The notes: generated from the letters alone by a model not told the origin. 64,000 nucleotides of DNA from Pedobacter nanyangensis (GCF_003313505.1 NZ_QMHO01000005.1:124001-188000); one strand, 5' to 3'. Positions 8,581-17,102 are shown, counted from the first letter of the stretch. Translations and numbers: made by a program.

Positions 8581-8607
8581 AAAAGGTTGGTTTAAAACCA
8601 ACCTTTT
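8581..8607. terminator. Bidirectional terminator between the MscS gene and tRNA-Arg
   Basis: A 13-bp perfect inverted repeat, AAAAGGTTGGTTT (8581-8593) and AAACCAACCTTTT (8595-8607), with A- and T-rich ends so that it can act on both strands. It begins directly after the MscS stop and ends one base before the tRNA 3' end. Confidence 0.8.
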
Positions 8608-8608
8608 G

Positions 8609-8680
8609 TGTTCCCGGCGGGAGTCGAACCCACATCATCAGAACCGGAATCTGACATTCTATCCATTGAACTACGGAAAC
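8609..8680 (-). tRNA. tRNA-Arg (anticodon CCG)
   Basis: The minus strand folds as a complete cloverleaf. The acceptor is GTTTCCG with CGGGAAC (one TG wobble). There is a GTTC/GAAT D stem. The anticodon stem TCAGA/TCTGA encloses loop TTCCGGT with CCG at 8645-8647. The variable loop is TGAT, the T stem is GTGGG/CCCGC with loop TTCGACT, and the discriminator is A. It reads the CGG codon. CCA is not encoded. Confidence 0.95.
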
Positions 8681-8687
8681 AAGGTTG

Positions 8688-8695
8688 CAAATATA
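8688..8695 (-). promoter_or_regulatory. -7 promoter box (TATATTTG) for tRNA-Arg
   Basis: On the minus strand TATATTTG lies 7 bases upstream of the first tRNA base (8680), a perfect TAnnTTTG match. No convincing TTTG -33 element lies 19-21 bases further upstream. Confidence 0.55.
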
Positions 8696-8821
8696 ATTAT
8701 AAGCGTCATGAATAGAAATTTTATTTGTTCAACTTTAATGATTTGTTTCCTGCTAATTAATAGGAGATATGTAGACATTTAGCAAATATTTGGATATCTT
8801 AGCCGAAATACTTACGCCATC

Positions 8822-11800
8822 ATGCGCCTCCTTTATTCGTTAATATTCATCTTACTTGCCATTAATGGCGTATCCTTTGCCCAAACCTATACCGTAACCA
8901 GTAATGCAGATAGCGGGCCAGGAACACTGAGAGATGCCCTCATAGAAGCCAACAAGCCCAACAGGACTAGCACATTTATCATCAATTTCCAGATGCCTGG
9001 CAACGGTAATGACTACTCCAACCGTACCATTAGGTTAAGAACTGTTCTTCCTTATGTACCTTCAAATACAATTATCGACGGCAGTTCCAGTTCCTGGTCG
9101 CCTCTTGGCGTTTCAGGAGCTAAAATCATTTTGGAACCCGAATATACCACAACCAGATTTAGCGCACTATTAATTGGACAAACTTTGGCCAATAATACCC
9201 AAACCACCGGCGTAGAAATTTACGGATTGTGCATCAGGAATTTCGCTTCCATTACCAATCTACAAAACGTTGAAATGGCGCAAGGTTCGGGGATTGTAAT
9301 TGATTACCGAGCCAACAACATCAAAATTGGTGCTCCAAACAAAGGCAATGTAATTATTGGCAATATCAATGGCATATCCATACAAAACGCCTACAATTTT
9401 ACAGTAGTGCCACTTTCCAATATCAGGATACAATCAAACCTCATTGGGGTTTTATACGACGGAATTACCCCCCAAACCAATGTAATTGGCATTAGTGCCA
9501 GCCTTTACGATTGTTCCTTAGAGGTAGGTGGCGACAACGCCGGAGAAGGCAATGTAATTGCTGCCAACAGAATTAACCTAGACATTAAACGCTACAATTC
9601 ATCGGTAAGCAGGTTCGACATCAACATCATTAACAATAAAATAGGAGTTGATTATACAGGGGCAAAAGATTTCCATGACCTGCCACTTTTTCTTTCGTCT
9701 TCCTCACTAGAGCTATCGGGCTTAAAGATAGATGCGGTCAACAGCGCTGTTTATGTCAGAAACAACATTATTGGAGGTAACCGAACGGTAGGCGTATCTA
9801 TTGCCAACGCTGATTTTATCCTTACCGGCAACCATATTGGCACCAATACCGCCGGCACAATAAACCTAGGGAACGGCATGGGGGTAAAAATAGAAGCTGG
9901 CGCCTCTGGAACGATTGGCGGGGCTACCAATTCAGAAAAAAATCAAATCGCCTATAACAATTTCGGCGTAGAAACGGTTTCTGGAAAACCCGTTAAGGTA
10001 ACCAGAAATAGCATGTTCTGTAATAAAAACTTTGGCATAGGCAAAACCATCAGTATTACACAGCCTTTTGTGCAAGTGCTAAAATACAACGCCAACCATG
10101 TATCCGGAAAAGCTACCCCAAACTCCGAGGTAGAACTTTTCTACACCCAAAACTGTAATGACCTTTGCGAGGGAAAAACCTATTTTGCAACAGTACAGGC
10201 CGGCACCGACGGCAGGTGGGAATACAATGGTCCCCTATCACAGCGGGTAACTGCTACGGCAAGTTTACTCAATGCCGCAACTTCCCCGTTTTCCAATGCA
10301 CAATTACTACAAAATGAAGCAACGGTGTTACCCGTTACCTGTAATGCCAATGGTTCAATTATCATTCCCGAAGTAAGGGAAGGGTTTACTTTTAGTTGGG
10401 TTAAAATTGAAAGCGATGGTACGAAAGTGCCCCTGGGCAATACGCAAAGCATAAGTAACCTCGAAGCCGGCACTTACGAAGTAACTATTGATGATGGCTG
10501 TAAAGCTTTCACAAATGCTTTTTTAATACGAGACCAAAAGCTTACCAAGCCTACCATTACCGTACCAGCCCCATCCTGCGGACAAACCGTATTCTCATTC
10601 ACGGCCGAGGTATTAAGGGGAAATGGAACAATCTTATATGAATGGCGCAATGCTGCCGGCAATTTAGTCAGTATCTCTAATCCGGCTGTGCTCCCAGAGG
10701 GTACCTATACCGTTACGGCCAGCGATGCCTCAGGCTGCTCCATTACATCCGATCCAATAACCATAAATAGGCGACCAGCACCCATCATTAACACTTCAAG
10801 CTTGATCATCACCCCCGCATCATGTGGTATTCCCAATGGCGCCATTAGAAATATCACGATTGGCGATGCAACAGGAACCGTTACCTACAGCTGGTACAAA
10901 CATGATCCGGCTACGGGCATCCTAATCAATACCATTATTGCCAGCACAGCCGATCTTATTGATGTAGAAGGCGGAACCTATACTTTACGCATTACCGACC
11001 AAGGCACCTGTTCGCCCGTAACCCAAAAGTTCACTATTGGAGTTAATAATATCATTGTAATCAGCGCTGGTACGATTACACCTGGTCGTTGCGGGCTAAA
11101 CAACGGAGCGATAGATAATGTAACAATTACCAATGCCGACCAGTACACCTGGATCAAGGTATCCAACAACGACATCCTGATGTCTGGCGCCTATGCTCCC
11201 GGCATTTCTATTAAAATTACAGATCTCGAGCCCGGTTCTTATATGCTAAAGGCCAGCAACAGCACTTCTGTTTGTACCTATACCAGAACCTTTGTGGTAT
11301 CGCGAGAAGCCCCAGCCACCTATACTTTTACACCAACCGTAGTAAATACCACTTGTGAGCTAGATAACGGCAATATTTCTTTAAACTTCACTTCTAGCCT
11401 TATCCCCGTTAGATTTCAATGGAAAGATGAGTTAAACAATAATTATGCTGGTACGTTAAGAGAACTCAAAAACCTCCCTGTTGGAGTGTATAGGCTATAT
11501 GCTTATGATATCAATAACTGTGAAACTATTATTGGCCCTTTTACCATTAATGCCACACCTAAATTAGTAATTGAGCCTGGTAGCGGCACCGCCACTACCG
11601 ATGCCTGCGGTTTAAAACGCGGATCAATTACCGGAATTAACATTACCGGGGGCTTGGGCGCTTACACCTATAAATGGATGAACGAGCTTGGAGAAGTAGT
11701 GCAAACGACCAAAGACCTCACCAACGTTGGCAGTGGTACCTACTATTTGGAAGTAAAAGATATGTCTGCATGTGGGCTTGCCATTAGCCAAAACTACACC

Positions 11801-12334
11801 ATTGGCGATATCTATTTTACGCCCGAAACTCCCATAGTAAAAGATATTAGAGTATGCTATGTTTCTGATATTACCATCCCCATTATTGGTGCACAAGAGG
11901 GCACTTATCAGCTTTTTGCCAATATAGAGGATGAATTCCCTTTATATGAGTCAAATAAAGGCATCTTCAATTTCAAGGTAGGCAAAACAGCCATTTACTA
12001 CATAAGGCGCAAGTTGGGAGTATGTATGAGTGACTTTGCCGCAGTTAAAGTTGAAGTAACCCATGACAACCTGGAAATTGGAAACGTAATGACACCTAAC
12101 GGCGATGGCCGTAACGATACCTGGATGCTAAAAGGCCTTCCAGATTACAAAGGGAACAATATCAAAATCTACTCCAAAAGCGGCCAGCTGGTTTTCGAAG
12201 CCATAGGCGACTACGCCAAACCATTTGATGGAACTTTCAGAGGCAAAGAGCTGCCGGCAGGGGTTTATTATTATGTGATAGATTTAAGGGCAGAGTGCAA
12301 GCCCATTGGGGGAAGCATTACTTTAATTCGCTAA
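8822..12334 (+). CDS. Giant secreted beta-helix/SprB-like repeat protein with gliding-motility (type IX, type B) C-terminal domain
   Basis: 1170 residues. A signal peptide spans 1-20 (ends GVSFAQ). TYTVTSNADSGPGTLRDALI opens a parallel beta-helix region running to about residue 400, rich in short IxGNxxG-like turns. An Ig-like segment follows at about 420-480 (GKATPNSEVELFY). Six repeats of about 70-80 residues come next; each has a Cys near its start, usually an NG-type turn, a Y/F-x-W in the middle, a G-(T/S/V)-Y strand and, usually, a Cys near the end. The last 85 residues are the CHU_C/gliding-motility domain: MTPNGDGRNDTWMLKGLPDY, then IYSKSGQLVFEA and LPAGVYYYVI, ending in SITLIR. This tail is known to send proteins through the type IX system by the type-B route with a PorP/SprF partner. 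Its stop overlaps the opposing PorP/SprF gene by 4 bases. A paralogue lies at 57156. Role inferred: surface adhesin. Confidence 0.9.
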   Translation: MRLLYSLIFILLAINGVSFAQTYTVTSNADSGPGTLRDALIEANKPNRTSTFIINFQMPGNGNDYSNRTIRLRTVLPYVPSNTIIDGSSSSWSPLGVSGAKIILEPEYTTTRFSALLIGQTLANNTQTTGVEIYGLCIRNFASITNLQNVEMAQGSGIVIDYRANNIKIGAPNKGNVIIGNINGISIQNAYNFTVVPLSNIRIQSNLIGVLYDGITPQTNVIGISASLYDCSLEVGGDNAGEGNVIAANRINLDIKRYNSSVSRFDINIINNKIGVDYTGAKDFHDLPLFLSSSSLELSGLKIDAVNSAVYVRNNIIGGNRTVGVSIANADFILTGNHIGTNTAGTINLGNGMGVKIEAGASGTIGGATNSEKNQIAYNNFGVETVSGKPVKVTRNSMFCNKNFGIGKTISITQPFVQVLKYNANHVSGKATPNSEVELFYTQNCNDLCEGKTYFATVQAGTDGRWEYNGPLSQRVTATASLLNAATSPFSNAQLLQNEATVLPVTCNANGSIIIPEVREGFTFSWVKIESDGTKVPLGNTQSISNLEAGTYEVTIDDGCKAFTNAFLIRDQKLTKPTITVPAPSCGQTVFSFTAEVLRGNGTILYEWRNAAGNLVSISNPAVLPEGTYTVTASDASGCSITSDPITINRRPAPIINTSSLIITPASCGIPNGAIRNITIGDATGTVTYSWYKHDPATGILINTIIASTADLIDVEGGTYTLRITDQGTCSPVTQKFTIGVNNIIVISAGTITPGRCGLNNGAIDNVTITNADQYTWIKVSNNDILMSGAYAPGISIKITDLEPGSYMLKASNSTSVCTYTRTFVVSREAPATYTFTPTVVNTTCELDNGNISLNFTSSLIPVRFQWKDELNNNYAGTLRELKNLPVGVYRLYAYDINNCETIIGPFTINATPKLVIEPGSGTATTDACGLKRGSITGINITGGLGAYTYKWMNELGEVVQTTKDLTNVGSGTYYLEVKDMSACGLAISQNYTIGDIYFTPETPIVKDIRVCYVSDITIPIIGAQEGTYQLFANIEDEFPLYESNKGIFNFKVGKTAIYYIRRKLGVCMSDFAAVKVEVTHDNLEIGNVMTPNGDGRNDTWMLKGLPDYKGNNIKIYSKSGQLVFEAIGDYAKPFDGTFRGKELPAGVYYYVIDLRAECKPIGGSITLIR

Positions 12335-13341
12335 AATTGCCGTGTAGAGCATTTTACCTCATAGGTATTGTTCAGTAAAAAACCTATCCCTAGCTCATGC
12401 GTACCATTATTTACCCGACGAATAGCCGTGGTACTCATATCATACGAGTAGGTAACATTTACCAGTGAGCTAAGGTTAAAACCTGCTAAAAAAGAAAACG
12501 CATCATTGTACCTCAAGCTCCCCGCTATCCATAACTTATCCTGATAGGCCAACTTCATATTCAGGTCTATGGCCATAGGTGCATTTTTCCAATAGCTCAC
12601 CAACAGGGAAGGAATCATGGCTATTTCCTCATCCAAAAACATTTTAACGCCAGCAGTGCCGTACATAGATGGGGATTGATAAGCCAAGGTCGAAAAACCT
12701 TGATCTTTAAAAACAGATCTTTTGCCAAGCACCTGTTTAGCCGAGGCGCCAAAATAGAACCTTGGTCCGTACAGCCAAATGCCAAAGCCCAAATCAGGCC
12801 TCAATAAGTTATTATAGTCGGCATTAAACAAGGGATCATCACCATGCTCAGCCTTAATATCTTCTACCTTTACCGTTAACGAGTGAAACCCAGCCGATAC
12901 TCCCACCGACAAATTCATTTCCGTGGTTAAACCCAAATGGTAAGCATAGGTAGCATTCACATTATTTTGCCTGGCCAGGCCAGCTCTATCAGTAACGGCA
13001 ATCAGCCCAAAACCATGATGTGGCTCCGCTGCCGTATAAGAATTCACATAACTTCTGCTCAATGGATTATAGCCTCTACCCGGAAAAGAGTTGATAGAAC
13101 TACGAATGTAATCATCCCCTATGGCCGTATTCACAGAAATATATTGCGTACTTGGTGCCCCCTCCAAACCCGACCACTGTTTGCGATAACCGATCTTTAA
13201 ATCTATATAGCTATCTATACCCGACAAAGCCGGATTTAAAAGATAATTGTTAAAGATATATTGAGAACTTCGGGGATATTCCTGCCCATACGAAACCAGG
13301 GAAGCCATTAGTAACCATACAAAAAAAAGCGTCAATCTCAT
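12331..13341 (-). CDS. PorP/SprF family type IX secretion outer-membrane protein
   Basis: 336 residues. The signal peptide is 1-19 (ends LVSYGQ), followed by the family hallmark SSQYIFNNYLLNPALSG and IGYRKQWSGLEGAPSTQYIS. The remainder alternates like a barrel (HHGFGLIAVTDRAG, LSVGVSAGFHSL, DLGFGIWLYGPRFYFGASA). PorP/SprF proteins are outer-membrane partners needed for secretion or surface attachment of type-B type IX cargo such as SprB. Here the gene is convergent with the giant cargo gene, sharing CTAA at the stops, whereas the usual arrangement is cargo then partner on one strand. It is the only PorP-like gene in the window, so it may serve both giant proteins. Confidence 0.92.
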   Translation of the reverse strand: MRLTLFFVWLLMASLVSYGQEYPRSSQYIFNNYLLNPALSGIDSYIDLKIGYRKQWSGLEGAPSTQYISVNTAIGDDYIRSSINSFPGRGYNPLSRSYVNSYTAAEPHHGFGLIAVTDRAGLARQNNVNATYAYHLGLTTEMNLSVGVSAGFHSLTVKVEDIKAEHGDDPLFNADYNNLLRPDLGFGIWLYGPRFYFGASAKQVLGKRSVFKDQGFSTLAYQSPSMYGTAGVKMFLDEEIAMIPSLLVSYWKNAPMAIDLNMKLAYQDKLWIAGSLRYNDAFSFLAGFNLSSLVNVTYSYDMSTTAIRRVNNGTHELGIGFLLNNTYEVKCSTRQF

Positions 13342-13580
13342 AGAATAGAGCCAGTTGAAAAACTGAATTTAAATTCGTTAAAAATAAGTAATTACTGCAA
13401 TAAATTAAAACTATAATAACATCCCGCAAACAAAATCCCCGAAAATACCATTTAACTAACAGTCGCCTCACAAAAAACATCACAAAATGGCATAAAAAGT
13501 TGTACGTGCTAACCCAATTTTCCAAATAAAAAACGCACCTTTACACGCCCATAAAGTACAAGCCACAAAATCCAACGCTT

Positions 13581-14951
13581 ATGGAAGAACTGCAAGTAGA
13601 AGAAGTATTAAATTTGTTGGAAAACGAGAACGATAGGCAACTAAAAGCCTACCTCAATGAGCTCAACATCTCTGATGTAGAAGAACTCATTGATGAACTT
13701 CCTCAGCACGCAGTTAAATTTATCGAGACCCTTTCCATTAAACGTGCGGTAAATGTTTTCCGTATTCTCGATTTCCCCACCCAAGAGCGTATCATCAAAA
13801 AACTACAGGCCAACAAGCTTACCGAAATCATTAGGCAATTGCCTCCCGATGACAGAACGGCCCTTTTTGGAGAATTGCAGGGCGAAGCCGTAAAAAAACT
13901 TTTGGTACTTTTGCCCGATAACGACCGCAAAGAAGCACTCAACCTTTTAGGCTACCAGGAAGACAGTGTGGGCCGCTTGATGACACCTGACTTTATTGCC
14001 GTAAAAACCGACTGGACCGTAGGCCGGGTGTTATCACATATCCGCCGTTATGGCAAAAACTCCGAAACCATCGATGTGGTGTACGTTATCGACAAAGACG
14101 GCGTGCTTTTGGACGATATCCGTATCCGCGAGATACTCCTCTCCGACCCTGAAGCAAAAATTGGCGAACTAACAGACAACCGCCTCATTTCCTTAAACGT
14201 AAACGATCCTCAAGAAGAAGCGATCAATGTGTTTAAAATGAACAACAGGGTAGCTTTGCCCGTTGTAGACGACCAAAATATCCTTTTAGGAATAGTAACC
14301 GTGGATGATATTTTGTGGATTGCACACGAAGAATACACCGAAGACATGCACAAAATGGGCGGTACGCAAGCACTTGACGAGCCCTACCTTGACGTATCGG
14401 TTTTTGAACTCTACAAAAAACGCGTAGTATGGCTAATTGTCTTGTTTTTTGGCGAACTACTCACCATAACGGCCATGTCCAACTTCGAAAGCCAAATTGC
14501 CAAAGTAGTTATTCTGGCCACTTTCATCCCCTTAATTATTTCAAGTGGTGGCAACAGCGGCTCACAGGCCGCAACCCTCATTATACAGGCCATGGCCCTG
14601 GGCGAAGTCACCATTAAAGACTGGTGGAACGTCATGCGCCGCGAAATCATTTCAGGCATTTTTTTGGGCACAACCCTCTGCTTGTTAAGCTTCTGCGTTA
14701 TCGGCGCCTGGCATATTATCATGCCATTTAGCGAGCATTATATCCGCATTGGCCTGGTGGTAGGCTGCTCCCTTGTTGGCGTAGTATTGTGGGGCACCCT
14801 CATGGGTTCCATGTTGCCACTGCTGCTCAAACGCCTCGGCGCCGACCCTGCCGCATCCTCTACCCCATTTGTAGCCACACTGGTCGACGTAACAGGCCTC
14901 ATCATTTATTTCTCTTTCGCGTTATTGTTCCTAAGCGGCGTGCTGCTTTAA
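13581..14951 (+). CDS. mgtE: Magnesium transporter MgtE
   Basis: 456 residues with full family architecture. The N-domain is an alpha-superhelix of repeated short helices (about 1-130, with LPPDDRTALFGEL). A CBS pair (about 135-255; VVYVIDKDGVLLDDIRI and NRVALPVVDDQNILLGIVTV) senses Mg. A plug helix leads into five membrane helices from about 280. The pore signature PLIISSGGNSGSQAATL (about 315-331) and the last-helix motif DPAASSTPFVATLVDVTG are both present. The protein imports Mg2+ and closes when Mg binds the cytosolic domains. It is flanked by divergent PorP/SprF and a palindrome-rich spacer, so it is probably monocistronic. Confidence 0.97.
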   Translation: MEELQVEEVLNLLENENDRQLKAYLNELNISDVEELIDELPQHAVKFIETLSIKRAVNVFRILDFPTQERIIKKLQANKLTEIIRQLPPDDRTALFGELQGEAVKKLLVLLPDNDRKEALNLLGYQEDSVGRLMTPDFIAVKTDWTVGRVLSHIRRYGKNSETIDVVYVIDKDGVLLDDIRIREILLSDPEAKIGELTDNRLISLNVNDPQEEAINVFKMNNRVALPVVDDQNILLGIVTVDDILWIAHEEYTEDMHKMGGTQALDEPYLDVSVFELYKKRVVWLIVLFFGELLTITAMSNFESQIAKVVILATFIPLIISSGGNSGSQAATLIIQAMALGEVTIKDWWNVMRREIISGIFLGTTLCLLSFCVIGAWHIIMPFSEHYIRIGLVVGCSLVGVVLWGTLMGSMLPLLLKRLGADPAASSTPFVATLVDVTGLIIYFSFALLFLSGVLL

Positions 14952-15032
14952 TTTTTTCGAAAAGCAATTCCAGTAATACTATTTACCAGTAGCCCTGCTT
15001 TGCGCTGCAATCTTTTTGCGAACGTCATCCCC

Positions 15033-15049
15033 TAAACCTTATAGGTTTA
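15033..15049. repeat. Palindrome TAAACCT-TAT-AGGTTTA
   Basis: Perfect 7-bp arms around TAT. The AAACCTTATAGGTTT core shares sequence with the longer palindrome at 17139-17165, so they look like members of one intergenic repeat family. Confidence 0.65.
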
Positions 15050-15140
15050 ACAAGCAAGTGCAACAAAAAGTATTTCCGCTACAATCAGGTTTAACTGGCA
15101 ACTGCCGTACTCATTTCTATAGCACCAACCCAGCTAAATC

Positions 15141-15173
15141 AAACCTCGCAGGTTTTGAAAACCTACGAGGTTT
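15141..15173. repeat. Palindromic repeat element (AAACCTCG...CGAGGTTT)
   Basis: A 16-bp stem with one mismatch: AAACCTCGCAGGTTTT (15141-15156) against AAAACCTACGAGGTTT (15158-15173). The AGGTTTTGAAAACCT centre matches the centre of the 17139 element. No long T-tract, so it is not an obvious terminator. Confidence 0.75.
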
Positions 15174-15187
15174 CCTATTCATTTACA

Positions 15188-15218
15188 GACTTACGAAGTT
15201 TTATAAACTTCGTAAGTC
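15188..15218. repeat. Palindromic repeat element (GACTTACGAAGTTT-TAT-AAACTTCGTAAGTC)
   Basis: Perfect 14-bp arms around TAT, 14 bases after the previous palindrome. It differs in sequence from the AGGTTT family but has the same build: two nested half-palindromes with an A/T-rich centre. Confidence 0.75.
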
Positions 15219-15270
15219 TCCCCAGTAACGAACCAATCATCCAACCAAGCAAAAAACAAAAATATTTGCG

Positions 15271-15299
15271 TAGTTAAATAACTACATATATATTTGTAG
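15271..15299 (+). promoter_or_regulatory. Candidate ArsR operators and -7 box upstream of the ArsR operon
   Basis: Palindrome TAGTTA-AA-TAACTA (15271-15284) overlaps a second one, CTACA-N8-TGTAG (15282-15299). The second contains a perfect -7 box, TATATTTG (15289-15296). The ATG of the ArsR gene is at 15315. Bound repressor would cover the promoter core, which suggests autoregulation; this is an inference from layout. Confidence 0.6.
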
Positions 15300-15314
15300 C
15301 CAAATGACTTCATA

Positions 15315-15638
15315 ATGAATTTACGTAGAGATGTATTCCAGGCCATTGCCGATCCCACCAGACGGGCAATCCTTATTTTGGTAGCCTCCCAATCCATGAC
15401 CGCGGGAACCATTGCCGCAAACTTTGGTACCGCCAGGCCAACCGTATCCAAGCACCTACAAATCCTCACCGAATGCGAACTGCTCAGCAAAGCGCAAAAC
15501 GGCAGGGAAATCTACTACCAGCTAAATCCACAAAAAATGAAAGAAATAGCTGATTTCATCGAACCATTTAGGCAAATGTGGGACGACAGGTTTAATAAAC
15601 TTGAAGCAATCATGAAAGCATATCAATCAGAATCATAA
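15315..15638 (+). CDS. ArsR/SmtB family transcriptional regulator
   Basis: A 107-residue winged-helix protein. The helix-turn-helix spans about 28-60 ([25 protein letters not shown]) and the wing [16 protein letters not shown] about 64-80. The start [20 protein letters not shown] is the typical opening of regulators paired with AHSA1/SRPBCC genes. It has no CxC metal-binding motif, so it is unlikely to be a heavy-metal sensor. The next gene follows after 3 bases, giving a regulator-SRPBCC-DoxX-DUF4256 operon. Two palindromes overlap its promoter and probably bind it. The inducing signal is unknown. Confidence 0.93.
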   Translation: MNLRRDVFQAIADPTRRAILILVASQSMTAGTIAANFGTARPTVSKHLQILTECELLSKAQNGREIYYQLNPQKMKEIADFIEPFRQMWDDRFNKLEAIMKAYQSES

Positions 15639-15641
15639 ACC

Positions 15642-16109
15642 ATGGAACTAAAAACCAAAATACATGCCCAAGATGGCAAACAGGAAATTACCATTACCCG
15701 CGAGTTTGACCTTCCCCTAGCCTTACTTTTTAAAGCCTATATTGAACCTAAATTAGTAGAGCAATGGATGGGAAACACGGTCATCAAATTAGAAAATAAG
15801 CCACATGGAAGCTACCAGTTCGAAAAAAGGGACCCACAGGGCAACCTGCTGTTTAGTGCCAATGGTACAATTCATGAATTTATCCCCAACCAGCAAATTA
15901 CCAGAACATTTGAAATGGAAAACACCCCATTTCCCGTACAACTGGAATTTTTAAGTTTCGAAGCCCTGGGCGAAAACACCAGTAAACTAACCATGCATGT
16001 TATTTACAAATCAGTTGCCTATCGTGACCAAATGCTACAGTTGCCGTTTGCCCAGGGCATTAACATGGCACATAACCTCCTCCAAAAAGTACTTAACCAA
16101 TTTAAATAA
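15642..16109 (+). CDS. SRPBCC/AHSA1-type START-like protein
   Basis: 155 residues of the AHSA1 branch of the SRPBCC fold, a beta-barrel around a long helix with a hydrophobic cavity. Markers are ITREFDLPLALLFKAYIEPK at the first helix, VEQWMGN after it, and the C-terminal helix QLPFAQGINMAHNLLQKV. Such proteins often sit directly behind ArsR regulators, as here (3-base gap). They are thought to bind small hydrophobic ligands or assist proteins; no specific ligand can be named. A second SRPBCC gene of the same branch is at 36106. Confidence 0.88.
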   Translation: MELKTKIHAQDGKQEITITREFDLPLALLFKAYIEPKLVEQWMGNTVIKLENKPHGSYQFEKRDPQGNLLFSANGTIHEFIPNQQITRTFEMENTPFPVQLEFLSFEALGENTSKLTMHVIYKSVAYRDQMLQLPFAQGINMAHNLLQKVLNQFK

Positions 16110-16116
16110 TACTTTT

Positions 16117-16512
16117 ATGTTAAAGCGCAACAAAATTATCTATTGGACCGCAACCCTTTGGCTATCTTTAGGCATGCTATCTACCGGCATTGTACAAATT
16201 TTAAAAAGAAACGAAGAAATCACCATGATGAAGCATTTGGGTTATCCCGAATATCTCCTGATAATATTGGGAATATGGAAAATTCTAGGTGTCATTGCAG
16301 TGCTTTCGCCAAAACTTCCTCTGTTGAAAGAATGGGCTTATGCAGGTTTCTTTTTCGCGATGTCCGGAGCAATCGTTTCCCACATCATCTTAAAAGATTC
16401 CTTTGCCGACATCGCACCTTCGTTACTACTGTTAACTTTAACCGTTATATCTTGGTGCTTTAGGCCAGCTAGCCGAAAATTCACTCATCCAACCACACCA
16501 ATCACCACTTAA
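16117..16512 (+). CDS. DoxX-like membrane protein
   Basis: 131 residues from the ATG at 16117, 7 bases after the previous stop. A longer in-frame reading would overlap that gene by about 110 bases and adds non-conserved sequence. Four membrane helices are visible (about 8-28, 44-64, 70-92, 97-115). The pattern MMKHLGYPEYLLIILGIWKI followed by LPLLKEWAYAGFFFAMSGAI is typical of the DoxX-like family. Some DoxX proteins take part in redox or thiol stress systems; here it is the third gene of an ArsR-controlled operon. Function beyond that is unknown. Confidence 0.87.
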   Translation: MLKRNKIIYWTATLWLSLGMLSTGIVQILKRNEEITMMKHLGYPEYLLIILGIWKILGVIAVLSPKLPLLKEWAYAGFFFAMSGAIVSHIILKDSFADIAPSLLLLTLTVISWCFRPASRKFTHPTTPITT

Positions 16513-16523
16513 AAACCTGAGTT

Positions 16524-17087
16524 ATGAGCAATAGATTCAAATTACCTCAAGAACGAGCCGAAGAGCTACTTGGCATTTTAAAAAATCGCTTTGCGAAAAA
16601 CATGGACCGCCACAAAAACCTATCATGGGACATGATACAACAGAAATTGGAAGCCCAACCTGAAAAACTATGGACTTTAGACGAAATGGAGGTTACCGGC
16701 GGCGAGCCCGATGTAGTGGGATACAACCAAACCAAAGACGAATACACTTTCTTCGATTGCTCGGCAGAAACGCCAAAAGGACGCCGCAGCATTTGCTATG
16801 ATCCAGAAGCGCTGGAATCAAGAAAGGAGCACAAACCTAAACATAGCGCCATTGGCATGGCAGCCGAAATGGGCATCGAAATACTCACCGAAGAGGAGTA
16901 CCAACAATTGCAAAAATTAGGGAATTTCGATGTCAAAACTTCCAGCTGGCTGGCTACCCCTCCGGAAGTAAGGAAACTAGGAGGTTCAATTTTTGGCGAT
17001 TGGCGCTTTGGACGGGTATTCATTTACCACAATGGTGCCGAGTCCTATTACGCCGCCCGCGGGTTTAGAGGCTCTTTGAAAGTTTAA
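16524..17087 (+). CDS. DUF4256 domain protein
   Basis: 187 soluble residues covering the whole DUF4256 family. It starts with ELLGILKNRFAKNMDRHKNL and continues through WTLDEMEVTGGEPDVVGY, the Cys-containing FFDCSAETPKGRRSICYDPE, and a C-terminal GGSIFGDWRFGRVFIYHNGA. DUF4256 proteins are uncharacterised but recur beside AHSA1, DoxX and ArsR genes. It is the last gene of this operon, 11 bases after the DoxX stop, and ends before a terminator that belongs to the opposing ychF gene. Confidence 0.88.
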   Translation: MSNRFKLPQERAEELLGILKNRFAKNMDRHKNLSWDMIQQKLEAQPEKLWTLDEMEVTGGEPDVVGYNQTKDEYTFFDCSAETPKGRRSICYDPEALESRKEHKPKHSAIGMAAEMGIEILTEEEYQQLQKLGNFDVKTSSWLATPPEVRKLGGSIFGDWRFGRVFIYHNGAESYYAARGFRGSLKV

Positions 17088-17102
17088 GCAAAATCACCAT
17101 TC

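Larger units (their letters stand above)
14952..15270 (+). other. Gene-free spacer with three palindromic elements
   Basis: This spacer between mgtE and the ArsR operon holds no supportable gene. Short open frames here are made of palindrome sequence. It contains three hairpin elements, at 15033-15049, 15141-15173 and 15188-15218 (listed separately), and otherwise unremarkable sequence. Confidence 0.6.

Noticed and set aside
8822..12334. Internal repeats of the giant proteins as a CRISPR array or tandem DNA repeat
   Set aside because: The repetition is at protein level (70-80 residues, divergent codons); no short direct DNA repeats with spacers are present.
15016..15228. A 70-codon frame downstream of mgtE
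   Set aside because: It consists largely of three palindromic repeats; composition and location indicate non-coding sequence.
15997..16116. Upstream start for the DoxX-like gene
   Set aside because: It would overlap the SRPBCC gene by about 110 bases and places a non-hydrophobic stretch before the first membrane helix.
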